From NCBI GenBank assembly GCA_003175695.1, contig PSRA01000113.1:1-59866 (forward strand): a DNA stretch of 59,866 nucleotides, given 5' to 3'. This stretch comes from Bacteroidota bacterium. Its GTDB lineage: Bacteria > Bacteroidota > Bacteroidia > Chitinophagales > Chitinophagaceae. The first letter of the stretch is position 1. The number at the start of each line of letters is the position of its first letter. Below are positions 33,581 through 42,295 of the stretch, one piece after another. The notes below the pieces were generated by a model. It searched no databases, had not been told where the DNA came from, and was given only the letters and a program-made list of their open reading frames with translations. The translations under genes were made by a program, and so were the position numbers.

Positions 33581-34270
33581 CTAACGAAGGTTAGAATCTT
33601 TGACGTTCTCGCGGTACTGAGCCGCGCCGTCAATTTCTTGACCTGCCTCATTGACTGTAAAGAATCGGCATTGCACCGAACCGGACATGACGTTACGCGT
33701 CGGGAACTGCACAGCTCGCTTGTACTCAGCTACAGCTGCGTCAAACTTTTCCTGACTGAAAACGCCGTCCTTGGGGGCAACAACTTTGCCGTCCCTGAAA
33801 TAGAAATTAGACTTGACCGGAGGGGTCCATGTCTTGCGGCACCGCAGGCACCGCACCCAGATGTCTCCATTAATCATCTGGTGTTTAATGACCGAGTACT
33901 GATCCTCATCGCCGCCGCGAGTCAGCGCGCGCATGTCACGCGGGCTAACGATCCCGCCCTTACGGTGCGAGCAGGCTGCAAAGTTGACGCGGTCAGTGGT
34001 CTCTTCCTGAGCGAAAGTACGCCCCTGAGCTTCACGCTTCTGCTGTGCCTGAACTTCCTTCAGCTGGCGGTCAGCGAGACGGCCCTTGAGGTCTTTCAGG
34101 TTGAACTGACGTTCCTGCTGCTCAAGCTCCTTGGCTTCCAGATCGGCTTCCAAAAGCTTCTTCTGCAGTCTGGCGCTTTCCAATTGAATACGCGCCAGCT
34201 CTTCGGTAGCGGTCTCGTTCTTTTCTACCTTCTCTGATACGTTCTTGACCAAATCTTCTGCTTTACTCAT
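33581..34270 (-). CDS. Coiled-coil protein with CxxC-type zinc motif
   Basis: 229 residues from ATG 34270 (an in-frame GTG lies one codon upstream). The first 90 residues are a long charged coiled coil (ESARLQKKLLEADLEAKELE). The second half has a zinc-like set CSHRKGG and VRCLRCRKTWTPP and a compact alpha/beta end. The start overlaps the upstream stop. Probably a minor head or neck protein or assembly factor; no family recognised. Confidence 0.68.
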   Translation of the reverse strand: MSKAEDLVKNVSEKVEKNETATEELARIQLESARLQKKLLEADLEAKELEQQERQFNLKDLKGRLADRQLKEVQAQQKREAQGRTFAQEETTDRVNFAACSHRKGGIVSPRDMRALTRGGDEDQYSVIKHQMINGDIWVRCLRCRKTWTPPVKSNFYFRDGKVVAPKDGVFSQEKFDAAVAEYKRAVQFPTRNVMSGSVQCRFFTVNEAGQEIDGAAQYRENVKDSNLR

Positions 34271-34926
34271 CACTCTCCTCCTAGTCTGTTTCCAGCATTG
34301 CGAAAACTTTGCAATGTAGAATTGTAACGATGGAACTGCTCCGTTTGCTTGGGGCGTCCAAAAACCTCATCCGCCTTTCTCTCAGATATAGCGGACTTCA
34401 AAATCAACTGCAAGAGGCACGTTCGCCATCCACGGAACTTCTCATCCAGCGGAACGTCGTGCTCGTCAAATCTCATGATGCTCAGTTCAGGCATAAAACC
34501 TAGCTGAACCCAGCAACCTACTTCCGGTTCAAAGTTCGCACGCTGAATCACCAATGTGATCTTGCCTGCCTGCAAGTGCGTCCTATACCAGCAACGAACT
34601 CCGGCTGCTTTCAACATCCGGATAAATTCAGATGAGTGAATTGGCCGACCTACGCGCGCGCCCTCATCCCTGTATTCCTCAGGGGTTACCCATTGGTATT
34701 CTTTTGCAACTGACTCATTCTCTTCTTTCCAACGAGCCAATTCTTCCTTGTTCTGATTACTGCTGTTTTCATGAGTGTGCTGCGCGTACTCATCAATCTG
34801 TCGCTGCAACTCCGGGGTAATGTCCGGATCGAAATCCATCTCAGCAGAATAAGTGTCCCACGGATTTACGTCCTGCCTAAGCCGTGTTCCCTGCGCTGCC
34901 TGAATCTCTTCAAACGTTGGCTGCAT
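34270..34926 (-). CDS. Hypothetical late protein
   Basis: 218 residues from ATG 34926 (MQPTFEEIQAAQGTRLRQDV), 8 bases after GGAGGAG. Acidic helical N-terminal half and a globular C-terminal half (SSEFIRMLKAAGVRCWYRTH, GCWVQLGFMPELSIMRFDEH). No recognised family. Its leader contains GGCTCC (on the minus strand) that can pair with either of two GGAGCC copies, one of which contains the ribosome-binding site. Confidence 0.68.
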   Translation of the reverse strand: MQPTFEEIQAAQGTRLRQDVNPWDTYSAEMDFDPDITPELQRQIDEYAQHTHENSSNQNKEELARWKEENESVAKEYQWVTPEEYRDEGARVGRPIHSSEFIRMLKAAGVRCWYRTHLQAGKITLVIQRANFEPEVGCWVQLGFMPELSIMRFDEHDVPLDEKFRGWRTCLLQLILKSAISERKADEVFGRPKQTEQFHRYNSTLQSFRNAGNRLGGE

Positions 34927-35034
34927 GCTCAAGGCTCCTCCAATTGTCGGCTCCAGTGAAGGAGCCTCTGCACGTCGATGCTGACCATCATTCCGTTTCA
35001 GCGGGGATCAACCGCTGTCGTGAAAGACGCTTCC

Positions 35035-35313
35035 TTACGGTTGTACACCCGCATCTCCACTACCATCCGCCTGAGGTAATCCACCTTCGGTCGGATGATA
35101 AGTCTGAGCATCAAACTCACCAGCACAAAATGCCTTGAAAATTTCGTCGTTCTCTTTCGCAGCTTCTAACTGCTTCATGAGGCTAGTCACCGACTCTCTC
35201 AGAGCCTTGACAACCGCTCTAAGAATTCTGTTGCTGTTGCGCAACCGCTTGACTTCCTCTACCAAAATATCGTTTGACTCTTTCAATGCCTCGATGATTA
35301 ATTCATCTGCCAT
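35035..35313 (-). CDS. Small coiled-coil protein
   Basis: 92 residues. Heptad pattern through residues 3-60 (ELIIEALKESNDILVEEVKR, LRNSNRILRAVVKALRESVT), followed by a Gly/Asp/Pro-rich tail. Strong GGAGGGGG site. Could be an assembly chaperone or minor head protein; no family recognised. Confidence 0.65.
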   Translation of the reverse strand: MADELIIEALKESNDILVEEVKRLRNSNRILRAVVKALRESVTSLMKQLEAAKENDEIFKAFCAGEFDAQTYHPTEGGLPQADGSGDAGVQP

Positions 35314-35322
35314 TGCCCCCTC

Positions 35323-35421
35323 CTACTTTTTGAAAAACGTCGCATAAGCCAACATCGAGAGACCGACCAGCGCGACGGTAGTTTGAATAACGGCGCAAAC
35401 CGTTCTGATTGTCTCTTTCAT
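35323..35421 (-). CDS. Tiny membrane protein (32 residues)
   Basis: MKETIRTVCAVIQTTVALVG continues as a single hydrophobic helix to LSMLAYATFFKK. GGAGGAG lies 5 bases before ATG, the best argument that it is translated. It begins right after the terminator-like hairpin at 35432-35464. Function unknown; could be an envelope-targeted peptide. Confidence 0.6.
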   Translation of the reverse strand: MKETIRTVCAVIQTTVALVGLSMLAYATFFKK

Positions 35422-35431
35422 CACTCCTCCG

Positions 35432-35464
35432 GAAAAATAAATGGGGGCTCTTCTACCCGCCCCC
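35432..35464 (-). terminator. Rho-independent terminator-like hairpin after a capsid-associated gene
   Basis: On the minus strand GGGGGC and GCCCCC (35459-35464 with 35443-35448) form a stem with a 10-nt loop, followed by ATTTATTTTTCC. It follows the 193-residue virion gene by 9 bases and would limit readthrough from the highly expressed capsid genes. Confidence 0.7.
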
Positions 35465-35473
35465 TTGGGGAGA

Positions 35474-36055
35474 CTACGCGATGACGTAAACAACAATCTG
35501 TGCGTAGATAAAGTTCTTCGGTTCGCCAGCCATACCAGCGTCACCAGAAGCGTTCGGGTCATTGCCCAGAGTGTTGTCAAAAGTCGGGAATGCAACTTCG
35601 ACAATCGTCTGACCAACGTGCCGCGAAGTGATGAGCCCGCTCGAACTCACAGACGCGACGTTGGGGTCGTATCCAGTAAAATTCGAAGGGTTGTACCACG
35701 CCGGGGCGGAAGCCGCTTTGTTAGCGGGATCGCCGTACGAGCGGTACACAGGCGTGCCGACAGGAGTGTATGTCGTGTTCGACACGTCTTTCAACACAGT
35801 CGTCAGCTGACAGGTGGCAGCATAAGCGACACCATTGACAGTTGCAGCCGAAAGGCTGAGCGTCAAAGCATACTGTGCAACGGGGTGATTGGAGCTAGGT
35901 GCAGCGCCAATGCCCTGTCCCAGAGGGAAGCCAGTAGTGCCCTGAGCCGAACCTGCGCCGCCCGAGTTATTGACAACGTTTGTACCAGTTACCTGTACAT
36001 ACGCCGCAACACCCAGACCGTCAGTCGGTGTGTGCTGAGGAGAGGGATTTGCCAT
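35474..36055 (-). CDS. Capsid decoration / Ig-like virion protein
   Basis: 193 residues, Ala/Gly/Thr/Val-rich beta protein. PNVASVSSSGLITSRHVGQT followed by IVEVAFPTF is the signature of a bacterial Ig-like (BIG2) domain, often found in capsid decoration proteins. It is encoded just after the major capsid gene (with an endonuclease in between) and is followed by a terminator, as expected for an abundant head protein. Start directly abuts the endonuclease stop. Confidence 0.75.
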   Translation of the reverse strand: MANPSPQHTPTDGLGVAAYVQVTGTNVVNNSGGAGSAQGTTGFPLGQGIGAAPSSNHPVAQYALTLSLSAATVNGVAYAATCQLTTVLKDVSNTTYTPVGTPVYRSYGDPANKAASAPAWYNPSNFTGYDPNVASVSSSGLITSRHVGQTIVEVAFPTFDNTLGNDPNASGDAGMAGEPKNFIYAQIVVYVIA

Positions 36056-36682
36056 TTAGTTTTGTCCTTTCTCTCCTAGCTCTTTAGCTAGTGAGAGTAT
36101 TTCAGCCATTCTCATGTCCACAAGAAGAGATGGAACTTCGTGTCCGTATGCCCGCATCAGCGCCATTTCAATCCAAGACCTCAATGAGAATTTAGATTTA
36201 CTCAACTGGCATGATAGCTTCGGATTTTCCGGATGTGAACTACAGCAGGGAACAAGGTTTCCGGGCTGATGACCGAGTGATGAATCAATTCGATCTAATC
36301 CCCAGACTTTACCAGCATCAGGTCTGCGTCCACAATAAATGCATGGTCGCGGATTCCCACTTTCATCAAGGTAGTAATGAATGGCTTGTGTGGGATTTGA
36401 GAACCCGAATGTTCTTCCTGCTTCTTTATCTGTCCAGCGCATTCCAAGATATCGTTTCCGAATAGTCTTGTAATAACCGTTGGACATTTGTTTGGCACGA
36501 TTTGTGAATTCCTGCCCCGCTCGCTTATAGCCTACGAGCGTTCCGTCTTTTCGCCACTCAACTGCCCAGTCTTCTATCGTTCTTGCAGGTACTTCCACTC
36601 GCTCCGATATTTCCTTTTGGCTTCGCTGTTGGCGCAATAGTTCTAAAACCTGTTTCCGAATTTCTTCAGAATGTGCTTTCAT
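36056..36682 (-). CDS. HNH endonuclease with N-terminal helix-turn-helix
   Basis: 208 residues. Residues 8-45 form an HTH of the resolvase/transposase type (RKQVLELLRQQRSQKEISER, VEVPARTIEDW). The centre has CIYCGRRPDAGKVWGLDRID, SSLGHQPGNLVPCCSS, and LSCQLSKSKF: an HNH core with zinc cysteines. The HTH may add DNA specificity for homing. It splits the capsid gene from the decoration gene and is preceded by the loop-pairing leader; site GAAGGAGAG. Confidence 0.88.
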   Translation of the reverse strand: MKAHSEEIRKQVLELLRQQRSQKEISERVEVPARTIEDWAVEWRKDGTLVGYKRAGQEFTNRAKQMSNGYYKTIRKRYLGMRWTDKEAGRTFGFSNPTQAIHYYLDESGNPRPCIYCGRRPDAGKVWGLDRIDSSLGHQPGNLVPCCSSHPENPKLSCQLSKSKFSLRSWIEMALMRAYGHEVPSLLVDMRMAEILSLAKELGEKGQN

Positions 36683-36689
36683 ATTCTCT

Positions 36690-36737
36690 CCTTCATAGAG
36701 AATGTGAAAACAGAGTGAGTGATGAAGGCACCCACTC
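36690..36737 (-). promoter_or_regulatory. HNH leader RNA: hairpin loop complementary to the ribosome-binding site
   Basis: Minus strand: GAGTGGGTG (36729-36737) pairs with CACTCACTC (36713-36721), with one G-U at the same position as in the 32339 copy; loop CCTTCAT (36722-36728). ATGAAGG (36690-36696) is the exact complement and contains the Shine-Dalgarno of the endonuclease gene. TGTTTTC follows the stem. Just upstream, the end of the capsid gene forms its own hairpin (GCTATCAGC / GCTGTTAGC). Confidence 0.78.
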
Positions 36738-36760
36738 TATTCTCATTCGTTGCTAACAGC

Positions 36761-37792
36761 CTAGCTGATAGCAGACGCCGCGTCGATTTGACGCTGACGA
36801 ATTGTAGTGTCTGGACCCAAAGACGTAGTAAAATGTACGCGATAAGATGTCCAGCCGGGGATCAAACCTTCCGGATCGGCAACAGTCGGCTCTGCGTTCT
36901 GCACGATGTTGCAGTTGATGTTGCGCCACTCGCCGTCACCGTAGGTCGTGTCGCCCTGTGCGCCAAGGTTAATGGCGAAGATGCCGTCACGCCCGAAGAT
37001 GTAGGTACGAAGAGCGGTGAGCCCAGTCACGCCTTGGAAGTTCGAATTCTTCGTGACAAGGTTCGTCTGGAAGAAATGAACGCCAGTGGACGGAAGCTCG
37101 ATAACTTCTGTCAGATCGACGCTGACAAGCTCTTCCATGCGGGCAAGGCCCACAGGGGTGTGCTTCAGGATGTCGATAGGAGCGTCGTTCGAGTTGTCCG
37201 CAATCACGTCGCCAAGGGCGAAGGGATGGATGACACCAGCGAATGCCTTCGATGCTTCGTCGAAAGGACGAATCGAACGGCCAGCCATAGACTGAACGCT
37301 GTTACGAATCTGCGACAGAGACAGAGCGGTGAAGCTCGATGTGCTCGTTGCAGCCAGCTGCGTCAGCACGCTGGAGTCGATGCTGTTCGCACCGTCTGCA
37401 GTCGCGCGAACCAGTGCGCTCAGAGACTCACCAAGGCGATACGACATTTCCTTCGCAACGTTCTCGACAGTAGCGTCAATCGCGGTCGCGAGAGACAGAG
37501 ACGAGAAGTTCGCGTAGTCGGCATATTCACCAATGGTCGCAGTCGTGGTCAGAACCGAAACGCTCAGGGACGAGCCCACAGTACCTTCAGTCGTCTGGGT
37601 GGTATTAGCAGCCAGCGGAACGTACATGAACATTTCGTATTGGTTACCACTCTTCCCCGGCAGATCAAGACGCTCTGCGCAAGCAACGAACGGGGTCTGT
37701 GCCTTCAGGTTCTCACGGAACCGTTTGTCGTAATACTTCACGGTGCTCTGAGGCAGGTTTGCAAGCTGGTTTCCAGCAGGAGAGAAACTCAT
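36761..37792 (-). CDS. Major capsid protein (N4-gp56-like)
   Basis: 343 residues, close to the family length. LKAQTPFVACAERLDLPGKS, FMYVPLAANTTQTTEGT, ATIGEYADYANFSSLSL and FQTNLVTKNSNFQGVTGLTA, IFGRDGIFAINLG follow the N4-gp56-type HK97-fold capsid pattern. It lies right after the scaffold gene and before the decoration protein. Assembles the icosahedral head on the scaffold. Confidence 0.88.
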   Translation of the reverse strand: MSFSPAGNQLANLPQSTVKYYDKRFRENLKAQTPFVACAERLDLPGKSGNQYEMFMYVPLAANTTQTTEGTVGSSLSVSVLTTTATIGEYADYANFSSLSLATAIDATVENVAKEMSYRLGESLSALVRATADGANSIDSSVLTQLAATSTSSFTALSLSQIRNSVQSMAGRSIRPFDEASKAFAGVIHPFALGDVIADNSNDAPIDILKHTPVGLARMEELVSVDLTEVIELPSTGVHFFQTNLVTKNSNFQGVTGLTALRTYIFGRDGIFAINLGAQGDTTYGDGEWRNINCNIVQNAEPTVADPEGLIPGWTSYRVHFTTSLGPDTTIRQRQIDAASAIS

Positions 37793-37809
37793 ATGAGTTT
37801 ATTTCCAAG

Positions 37810-38889
37810 TTAGATTTGAGATTGAACGGGCTTTCTTGTATAAAGATCGTTCACCTGCTTAGCGAAGACGGGGTCTTTCAACCGTTTCTTAACTTCGTCA
37901 GCAGGCATCTTCTCAAATTCTGCAACGGTCAGAGAATTAGCCTTCGCTGGTTGTCCAGAGACTGACGTAACATTGTTCGTTAGTCCAGAAGGTACTCTGA
38001 TTGGTTGACGTGTTGCTGCGGGCGTTGCTGGGGGAGTAATCCGACTCTCATTCGACGCTGGAACCACGGGTTTCGGTTCCGTACTCGCGGGCGCGGGCGC
38101 GGCGGGCGGGACTTCTGCTTCAAGAGCAGGAGCCGCAGGCGGCGCGGGCGGCGCGGGTGATACCTCACGCACTGTTGGTGCTTCAAGAATCAATCCAGAC
38201 TCTTTAAGCGTTGAAAGGGCAAATTCAAAATTCGCGACGGTAGGTGCCAGCCCTTTCTTTGACATCCAGTCCGTCAGTAATTGTTTGTTCTCAGCAGATG
38301 GAACGAAATCCGTGTGCTGTCTCTCAAAAATATCGTAGTTCGATTTTACGAGAAGTTGGAGAGTGAGCTGCTGTTGCTCATTATAACGCTTGCGGAATTC
38401 AGCAGGCGAAACTCCAAGAGCAGATTCAAGCAGCGCATCCCGCGCTTCAACGAATGTCGCGGGGTCATTAAGTTTCTGGGTCAGGTCGAAGACCTGCTCA
38501 GTACTGAGAGGCTTCTCTTCAAGATCGACCGCTGTGTCGAAAATCTGACCATCCGGTGGCTTCGGTGTATCGTCAATGCCTAACTTCTGCTTGCGGGTGA
38601 CCTCGCGCAATTTACGGACAAGCTGCGTATTCTGTTCAGACAACTTCGACGCCAGTTCATCCGGGGTCGTGTAAAGAATGACCTGCTTACCACCAAGGTT
38701 TCGTCCCTGCTCATCGGTGGGCTGGTATTCGTAGCGCAGCTGCACGGGAGCTACGGGAGGAGCTTCAACAATGGGTTCCTCAACGACCGGGGCTTCAACC
38801 ACGGGCTCTTCAACCACAGGCTGCGCGACTTCCTTGACTTCTTCTACGGGCGCGGCTTCGCGCTCGACTCTATCCCTCAATCCTGCCAT
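37810..38889 (-). CDS. Scaffolding protein
   Basis: 359 residues from ATG 38889 (MAGLRDRVEREAAPVEEVKE). N-terminal Val/Glu/Pro repeats (VVEEPVVEAPVVEEPIVEAP), a central helical/coiled-coil region (ELASKLSEQNTQLVRKLREV), a Pro/Ala-rich linker, and a basic C-terminus with KMPADEVKKRLKDPVFAKQV. Acidic, low-complexity and helical composition just upstream of the capsid gene is typical of podovirus scaffolds, which leave the procapsid during packaging. Confidence 0.8.
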   Translation of the reverse strand: MAGLRDRVEREAAPVEEVKEVAQPVVEEPVVEAPVVEEPIVEAPPVAPVQLRYEYQPTDEQGRNLGGKQVILYTTPDELASKLSEQNTQLVRKLREVTRKQKLGIDDTPKPPDGQIFDTAVDLEEKPLSTEQVFDLTQKLNDPATFVEARDALLESALGVSPAEFRKRYNEQQQLTLQLLVKSNYDIFERQHTDFVPSAENKQLLTDWMSKKGLAPTVANFEFALSTLKESGLILEAPTVREVSPAPPAPPAAPALEAEVPPAAPAPASTEPKPVVPASNESRITPPATPAATRQPIRVPSGLTNNVTSVSGQPAKANSLTVAEFEKMPADEVKKRLKDPVFAKQVNDLYTRKPVQSQI

Positions 38890-38899
38890 ATTCCCTCCT

Positions 38900-39253
38900 C
38901 TATTTAAAATCTTCAGAATTCGGATTCTCCGGATTCGACATCGTTCCGGTTCCGTCCTGTCTGTATTTCTCAATCTCAAACTCAGACTTCAGACGGGTGA
39001 CCAAATCAATATAGAATCTACCGACCGCATAAGCCACGAGTTGCCGCTGTGCAGCGACCTCCCGATGAAATGGGTCTGAAGGGTCAGTATTGATGAGAAT
39101 CCTGTTCTGCTTTCGGACTACGTCTTCCATGATCTTTTGCAAGATGTCAAATGACTCCTGCTGAAGTAATCCGGCCAAAATTGAGCGCTCACGATCATCA
39201 AGAATGATGTCGATGTCCGCGCTGTAAATATTTCCCTTTGTAGGGTCAGTCAT
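38900..39253 (-). CDS. Hypothetical head-region protein
   Basis: 117 residues from ATG 39253 (MTDPTKGNIYSADIDIILDD) with GGAGGA. Mostly helical (RSILAGLLQQESFDILQKIM; RQLVAYAVGRFYIDLVTRLK), with an acidic disordered tail. It is encoded between a phosphatase and the scaffold. No family recognised; perhaps a head-assembly or neck factor. Confidence 0.7.
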   Translation of the reverse strand: MTDPTKGNIYSADIDIILDDRERSILAGLLQQESFDILQKIMEDVVRKQNRILINTDPSDPFHREVAAQRQLVAYAVGRFYIDLVTRLKSEFEIEKYRQDGTGTMSNPENPNSEDFK

Positions 39254-39272
39254 TTTCTCCTCCAGAAAATGT

Positions 39273-40112
39273 CTAAGAGCCGTACATCGCCGCATTGTTA
39301 GAAGCGCGATGAACAGGCTCCGATTTCAAGCCCAAACTGCCTTGGTCAAGTATGACCATTACTCCTCCGGGCAGGACGTACTCTGAATCCTCAGGACGGC
39401 CTAACTCGTCTTTTCCTTCTGACAACTTGTCAAACTGAATGCAATTGCTGGAGTGTGCAACCAATAAAATCGGGCCGTCTTCTTTGGCAATCTTGAGATA
39501 TTTTTCGAAGGCTTTTTTCTGCCTATCAGAAAACTCTTTCAGAGACTCGCCGTCAGGTATGCTTTTTTCAGGGTGGTCAATGAACCAGTTCAGCGCCTCC
39601 TGATACTCGTCTTTAGATTTTCCAGAAAAGTACCCGACATCCCACGGACGGAGCGCACGGTCTTTGGTTGCCTTGATTTTAGGAAATGCAAGTTGTGCTG
39701 TTTTTACCGTACGGCCAAGATCAGAACAAAATACTTGCTTAATATTTTTGTCTTGCAAGTACTTTCTAGCATCTTTCGCCTGCTGCAGGCCGTTCTTGTC
39801 AAGGTCGAGATTTAGCCATCCACGGAACTTCTTTTCTGCGTTGGCTTCTGTTTCCCCGTGACGAAGAACGTAAATCGCAGCGTTGCCTTTGGATTGGAAG
39901 CCGTTCGAGCACCAAGTTGGCTGCACCTTTATTCTTCCATCTTCATCCTGCAACATGACGAGCTGCGGGTCAGACATAACGACCGGATTACTGCAATACC
40001 CGTGTCCGTGATGTCCTACGCTGTTCCAGATGCAATTAGAGCATTGTCTGGGCGGTTTATTAGACTCGTCCGTGACCAGCCCAGACTTTATTGTTCCGTC
40101 TTGATTCTGCAT
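39273..40112 (-). CDS. Histidine phosphatase (phosphoglycerate-mutase-like) with N-terminal zinc motif
   Basis: 279 residues. The N-terminal 70 residues carry four cysteines (C24, C27, C40, C68) in a CxxC...C...C pattern likely to bind zinc. Then the histidine phosphatase core: YVLRHGETEAN (His85 is the phospho-acceptor), CSDLGRTVKTA, and LLVAHSSN (His220). The family removes phosphate from small molecules or proteins. A phosphatase between portal and scaffold genes is uncommon; possible targets are nucleotides, sugars or host proteins. Good GGAGTAGG site. Confidence 0.85.
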   Translation of the reverse strand: MQNQDGTIKSGLVTDESNKPPRQCSNCIWNSVGHHGHGYCSNPVVMSDPQLVMLQDEDGRIKVQPTWCSNGFQSKGNAAIYVLRHGETEANAEKKFRGWLNLDLDKNGLQQAKDARKYLQDKNIKQVFCSDLGRTVKTAQLAFPKIKATKDRALRPWDVGYFSGKSKDEYQEALNWFIDHPEKSIPDGESLKEFSDRQKKAFEKYLKIAKEDGPILLVAHSSNCIQFDKLSEGKDELGRPEDSEYVLPGGVMVILDQGSLGLKSEPVHRASNNAAMYGS

Positions 40113-40114
40113 AC

Positions 40115-42286
40115 CTACTCCACGGTTGGTTGTTCACCCTCCAAACCTTGTGGAGAAGGAACGCCTTCAACTGCCTCGCTCATACCAGAAGCACGAGCTG
40201 CCTCACGGACGATGTCGCGTTTGATTCTGTTATCAGACGCCTGATCTTCCAATTGAGACTTCTGCTGGAACTTCTGCTGAGAATCAGCCTGCTTAGCCTG
40301 CACCTGTTGTGCCATGAGTGCGGCCTTAGTGTTGGCTGCGCGTTTCTTCTTCATCTCTTCCGTCATCGGTTTAATGATGTCGTTCTCGTTCTTCCATTCG
40401 GAAGCTTCGAGCCACATACGGACGATGGGCAGGTAATCAATATATTGCTCATTGATGTCTGCTAGACTGTCCTGAAGCTGCGGGTTCTGCAGAATCTGGG
40501 TCAGCATGACCAGCGATTGCGCCATCGTTCTCTTTGCAGAGAGCGAAGCTCCAGCCAAGACCTCGTAATTAATATGGGCGTTCCAAAATTTCTGCATGTC
40601 AATGGTCTTCAGAAATTCGTCGCCCTTGATTTTCCCAAGGATTGCCTGAATCGCGTGATCGGACATCACGTTAAAAATAAGCATGTCAATGACACCGAGA
40701 AACGGTTTAAAGACCTGCTCAATGAAGTTGTCGAGTGGACCGTCAAGGCGAGTTGCCGACGCTCCTGCTAAAAGGTTTGCGCCGCTAGCAGTACGACCCA
40801 TAGATGTTCTTGGTCCAGCTGTTGAGCCCTGAACCAATGTCTGATCTGCGCCGGAAGTAGACTCTGTGGCCTGCTCCGACTCTCTCAAAGCATTCCATAG
40901 ATCGGAAGGAACCTTCGGAGTTTCCAGAAGCTTGTAGCCACCGTCTTTCGTGTTCGCGACAGTGATGATCTTACCAAGATTGGTACGAATCATCTGTGTA
41001 GGAGCATTGTCATCCCGGTTACGCATATAGACGGGATTTGCGCCAAAAGAAAGAATCTTCAGGATAGCGTTGATGCTGCCCTGATCGACGCGCTGGTTCT
41101 GTCCAACGATGATTCCAAGTCCCATGCCGTAGAAAGCGCGCGGGCGATTCCACCAGTTTGCCGACAAGAAAGGAATCTGCTTGAACTCGTTTTCTCCGGA
41201 ATAGATCACAGTGTTGTTATTGAACACGATGATCTTTCTTCCTTCATCCCAATATTCCAGAATCTCTTTCTTACTTCTTAGTTGGTCAGGACTGACTTGG
41301 ACGTTTACCTTCTCGGAATGATGCACTACGCCTTGAATGTGCGCGGTGTTCTCCGTGCCTAAATTGATCTGCGCTTGGCTATTGTTAGCCCAGAATTTCA
41401 TCAGGTCTTCCTCACTGGGGAATTTCCACCCAGTGACGGAGTCGCCTGTTTCTTTGTTCTTAATCGCGCCTTCTATGGACTCTTTGAGAGCCTTCATCTG
41501 ATAGAAGTCCATGTACCGAACATCAATGACCCAACGGGCCTGTCTGATGTCCGCGACATTGAGCTGCGGGTCCACGAGGACTTTGTCTATCGGACGCCAT
41601 TCGAAGAACGGTAGAGGAACTACTTTATCTTCAACAACGATGTCAGGAGGAACCTCTGTAGGAATAGAGGCGGTCTCGACATTTTCTCCTTCACCGACTG
41701 TGAGCGGGATGCTGGTTGATTTGCGCTTCCGGGTCGTGATCGTCTTCCAATCATAGCCCCATTTCCAGATACCAGTACCGAGCAGAGACATCTGCTCAAG
41801 TCCCCACTTGGTCTGATTCTTGAAGTCACAAGAATCCAAGATGTATGACATCAAGGCTTTCTTGGAATCAACAATCTCCTGCGGGGTGCCCGGACGCGGG
41901 CGAAGCAGCATCGGTGGGTCATCATAAAACAGACCCTTGTAAAGCTGCGGAACGACCGCATTACAAACCTTGGCAACGGTGAAACGCTGGACGTTAGGTT
42001 CCAGAACGTATGTATTTTCGTACACCGTCATTGGGCGCGGAGATTGGAATAAAAGGTCTGCATCACGCCACAGCAAAGACCACTGCTTGCCGATAATAAA
42101 CTTGCGGGCCATTTCAGAAGACTGAACGACCAGAGCAAGCTCATCCTGCGTTGTTTTCAAAGAGCCGTCTGTGTTGTAATCATCTGCATGGAGCTGCCCT
42201 TTGTGGGCGACTACAGACGAGCTTTCCAGTTCGTCTAGCGTGATTGTGCCCACAGTTGGGGTGGAGTTCTCTGCCATGTCAGACAT
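40115..42286 (-). CDS. Portal protein
   Basis: 723 residues, usual size for podovirus portals. N-terminal wing/clip pattern (FIIGKQWSLLWRDADLLFQS), TKWGLEQMSLLGTGIWKWGY, PFLSANWWNRPRAFYGMGLG, IIVGQNQRVDQGSINAILKI and the C-terminal helical barrel (KKKRAANTKAALMAQQVQAK). It is immediately downstream of the terminase. Forms the dodecameric DNA entry ring. Confidence 0.9.
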   Translation of the reverse strand: MSDMAENSTPTVGTITLDELESSSVVAHKGQLHADDYNTDGSLKTTQDELALVVQSSEMARKFIIGKQWSLLWRDADLLFQSPRPMTVYENTYVLEPNVQRFTVAKVCNAVVPQLYKGLFYDDPPMLLRPRPGTPQEIVDSKKALMSYILDSCDFKNQTKWGLEQMSLLGTGIWKWGYDWKTITTRKRKSTSIPLTVGEGENVETASIPTEVPPDIVVEDKVVPLPFFEWRPIDKVLVDPQLNVADIRQARWVIDVRYMDFYQMKALKESIEGAIKNKETGDSVTGWKFPSEEDLMKFWANNSQAQINLGTENTAHIQGVVHHSEKVNVQVSPDQLRSKKEILEYWDEGRKIIVFNNNTVIYSGENEFKQIPFLSANWWNRPRAFYGMGLGIIVGQNQRVDQGSINAILKILSFGANPVYMRNRDDNAPTQMIRTNLGKIITVANTKDGGYKLLETPKVPSDLWNALRESEQATESTSGADQTLVQGSTAGPRTSMGRTASGANLLAGASATRLDGPLDNFIEQVFKPFLGVIDMLIFNVMSDHAIQAILGKIKGDEFLKTIDMQKFWNAHINYEVLAGASLSAKRTMAQSLVMLTQILQNPQLQDSLADINEQYIDYLPIVRMWLEASEWKNENDIIKPMTEEMKKKRAANTKAALMAQQVQAKQADSQQKFQQKSQLEDQASDNRIKRDIVREAARASGMSEAVEGVPSPQGLEGEQPTVE

Positions 42287-42295
42287 TCATTTCTC

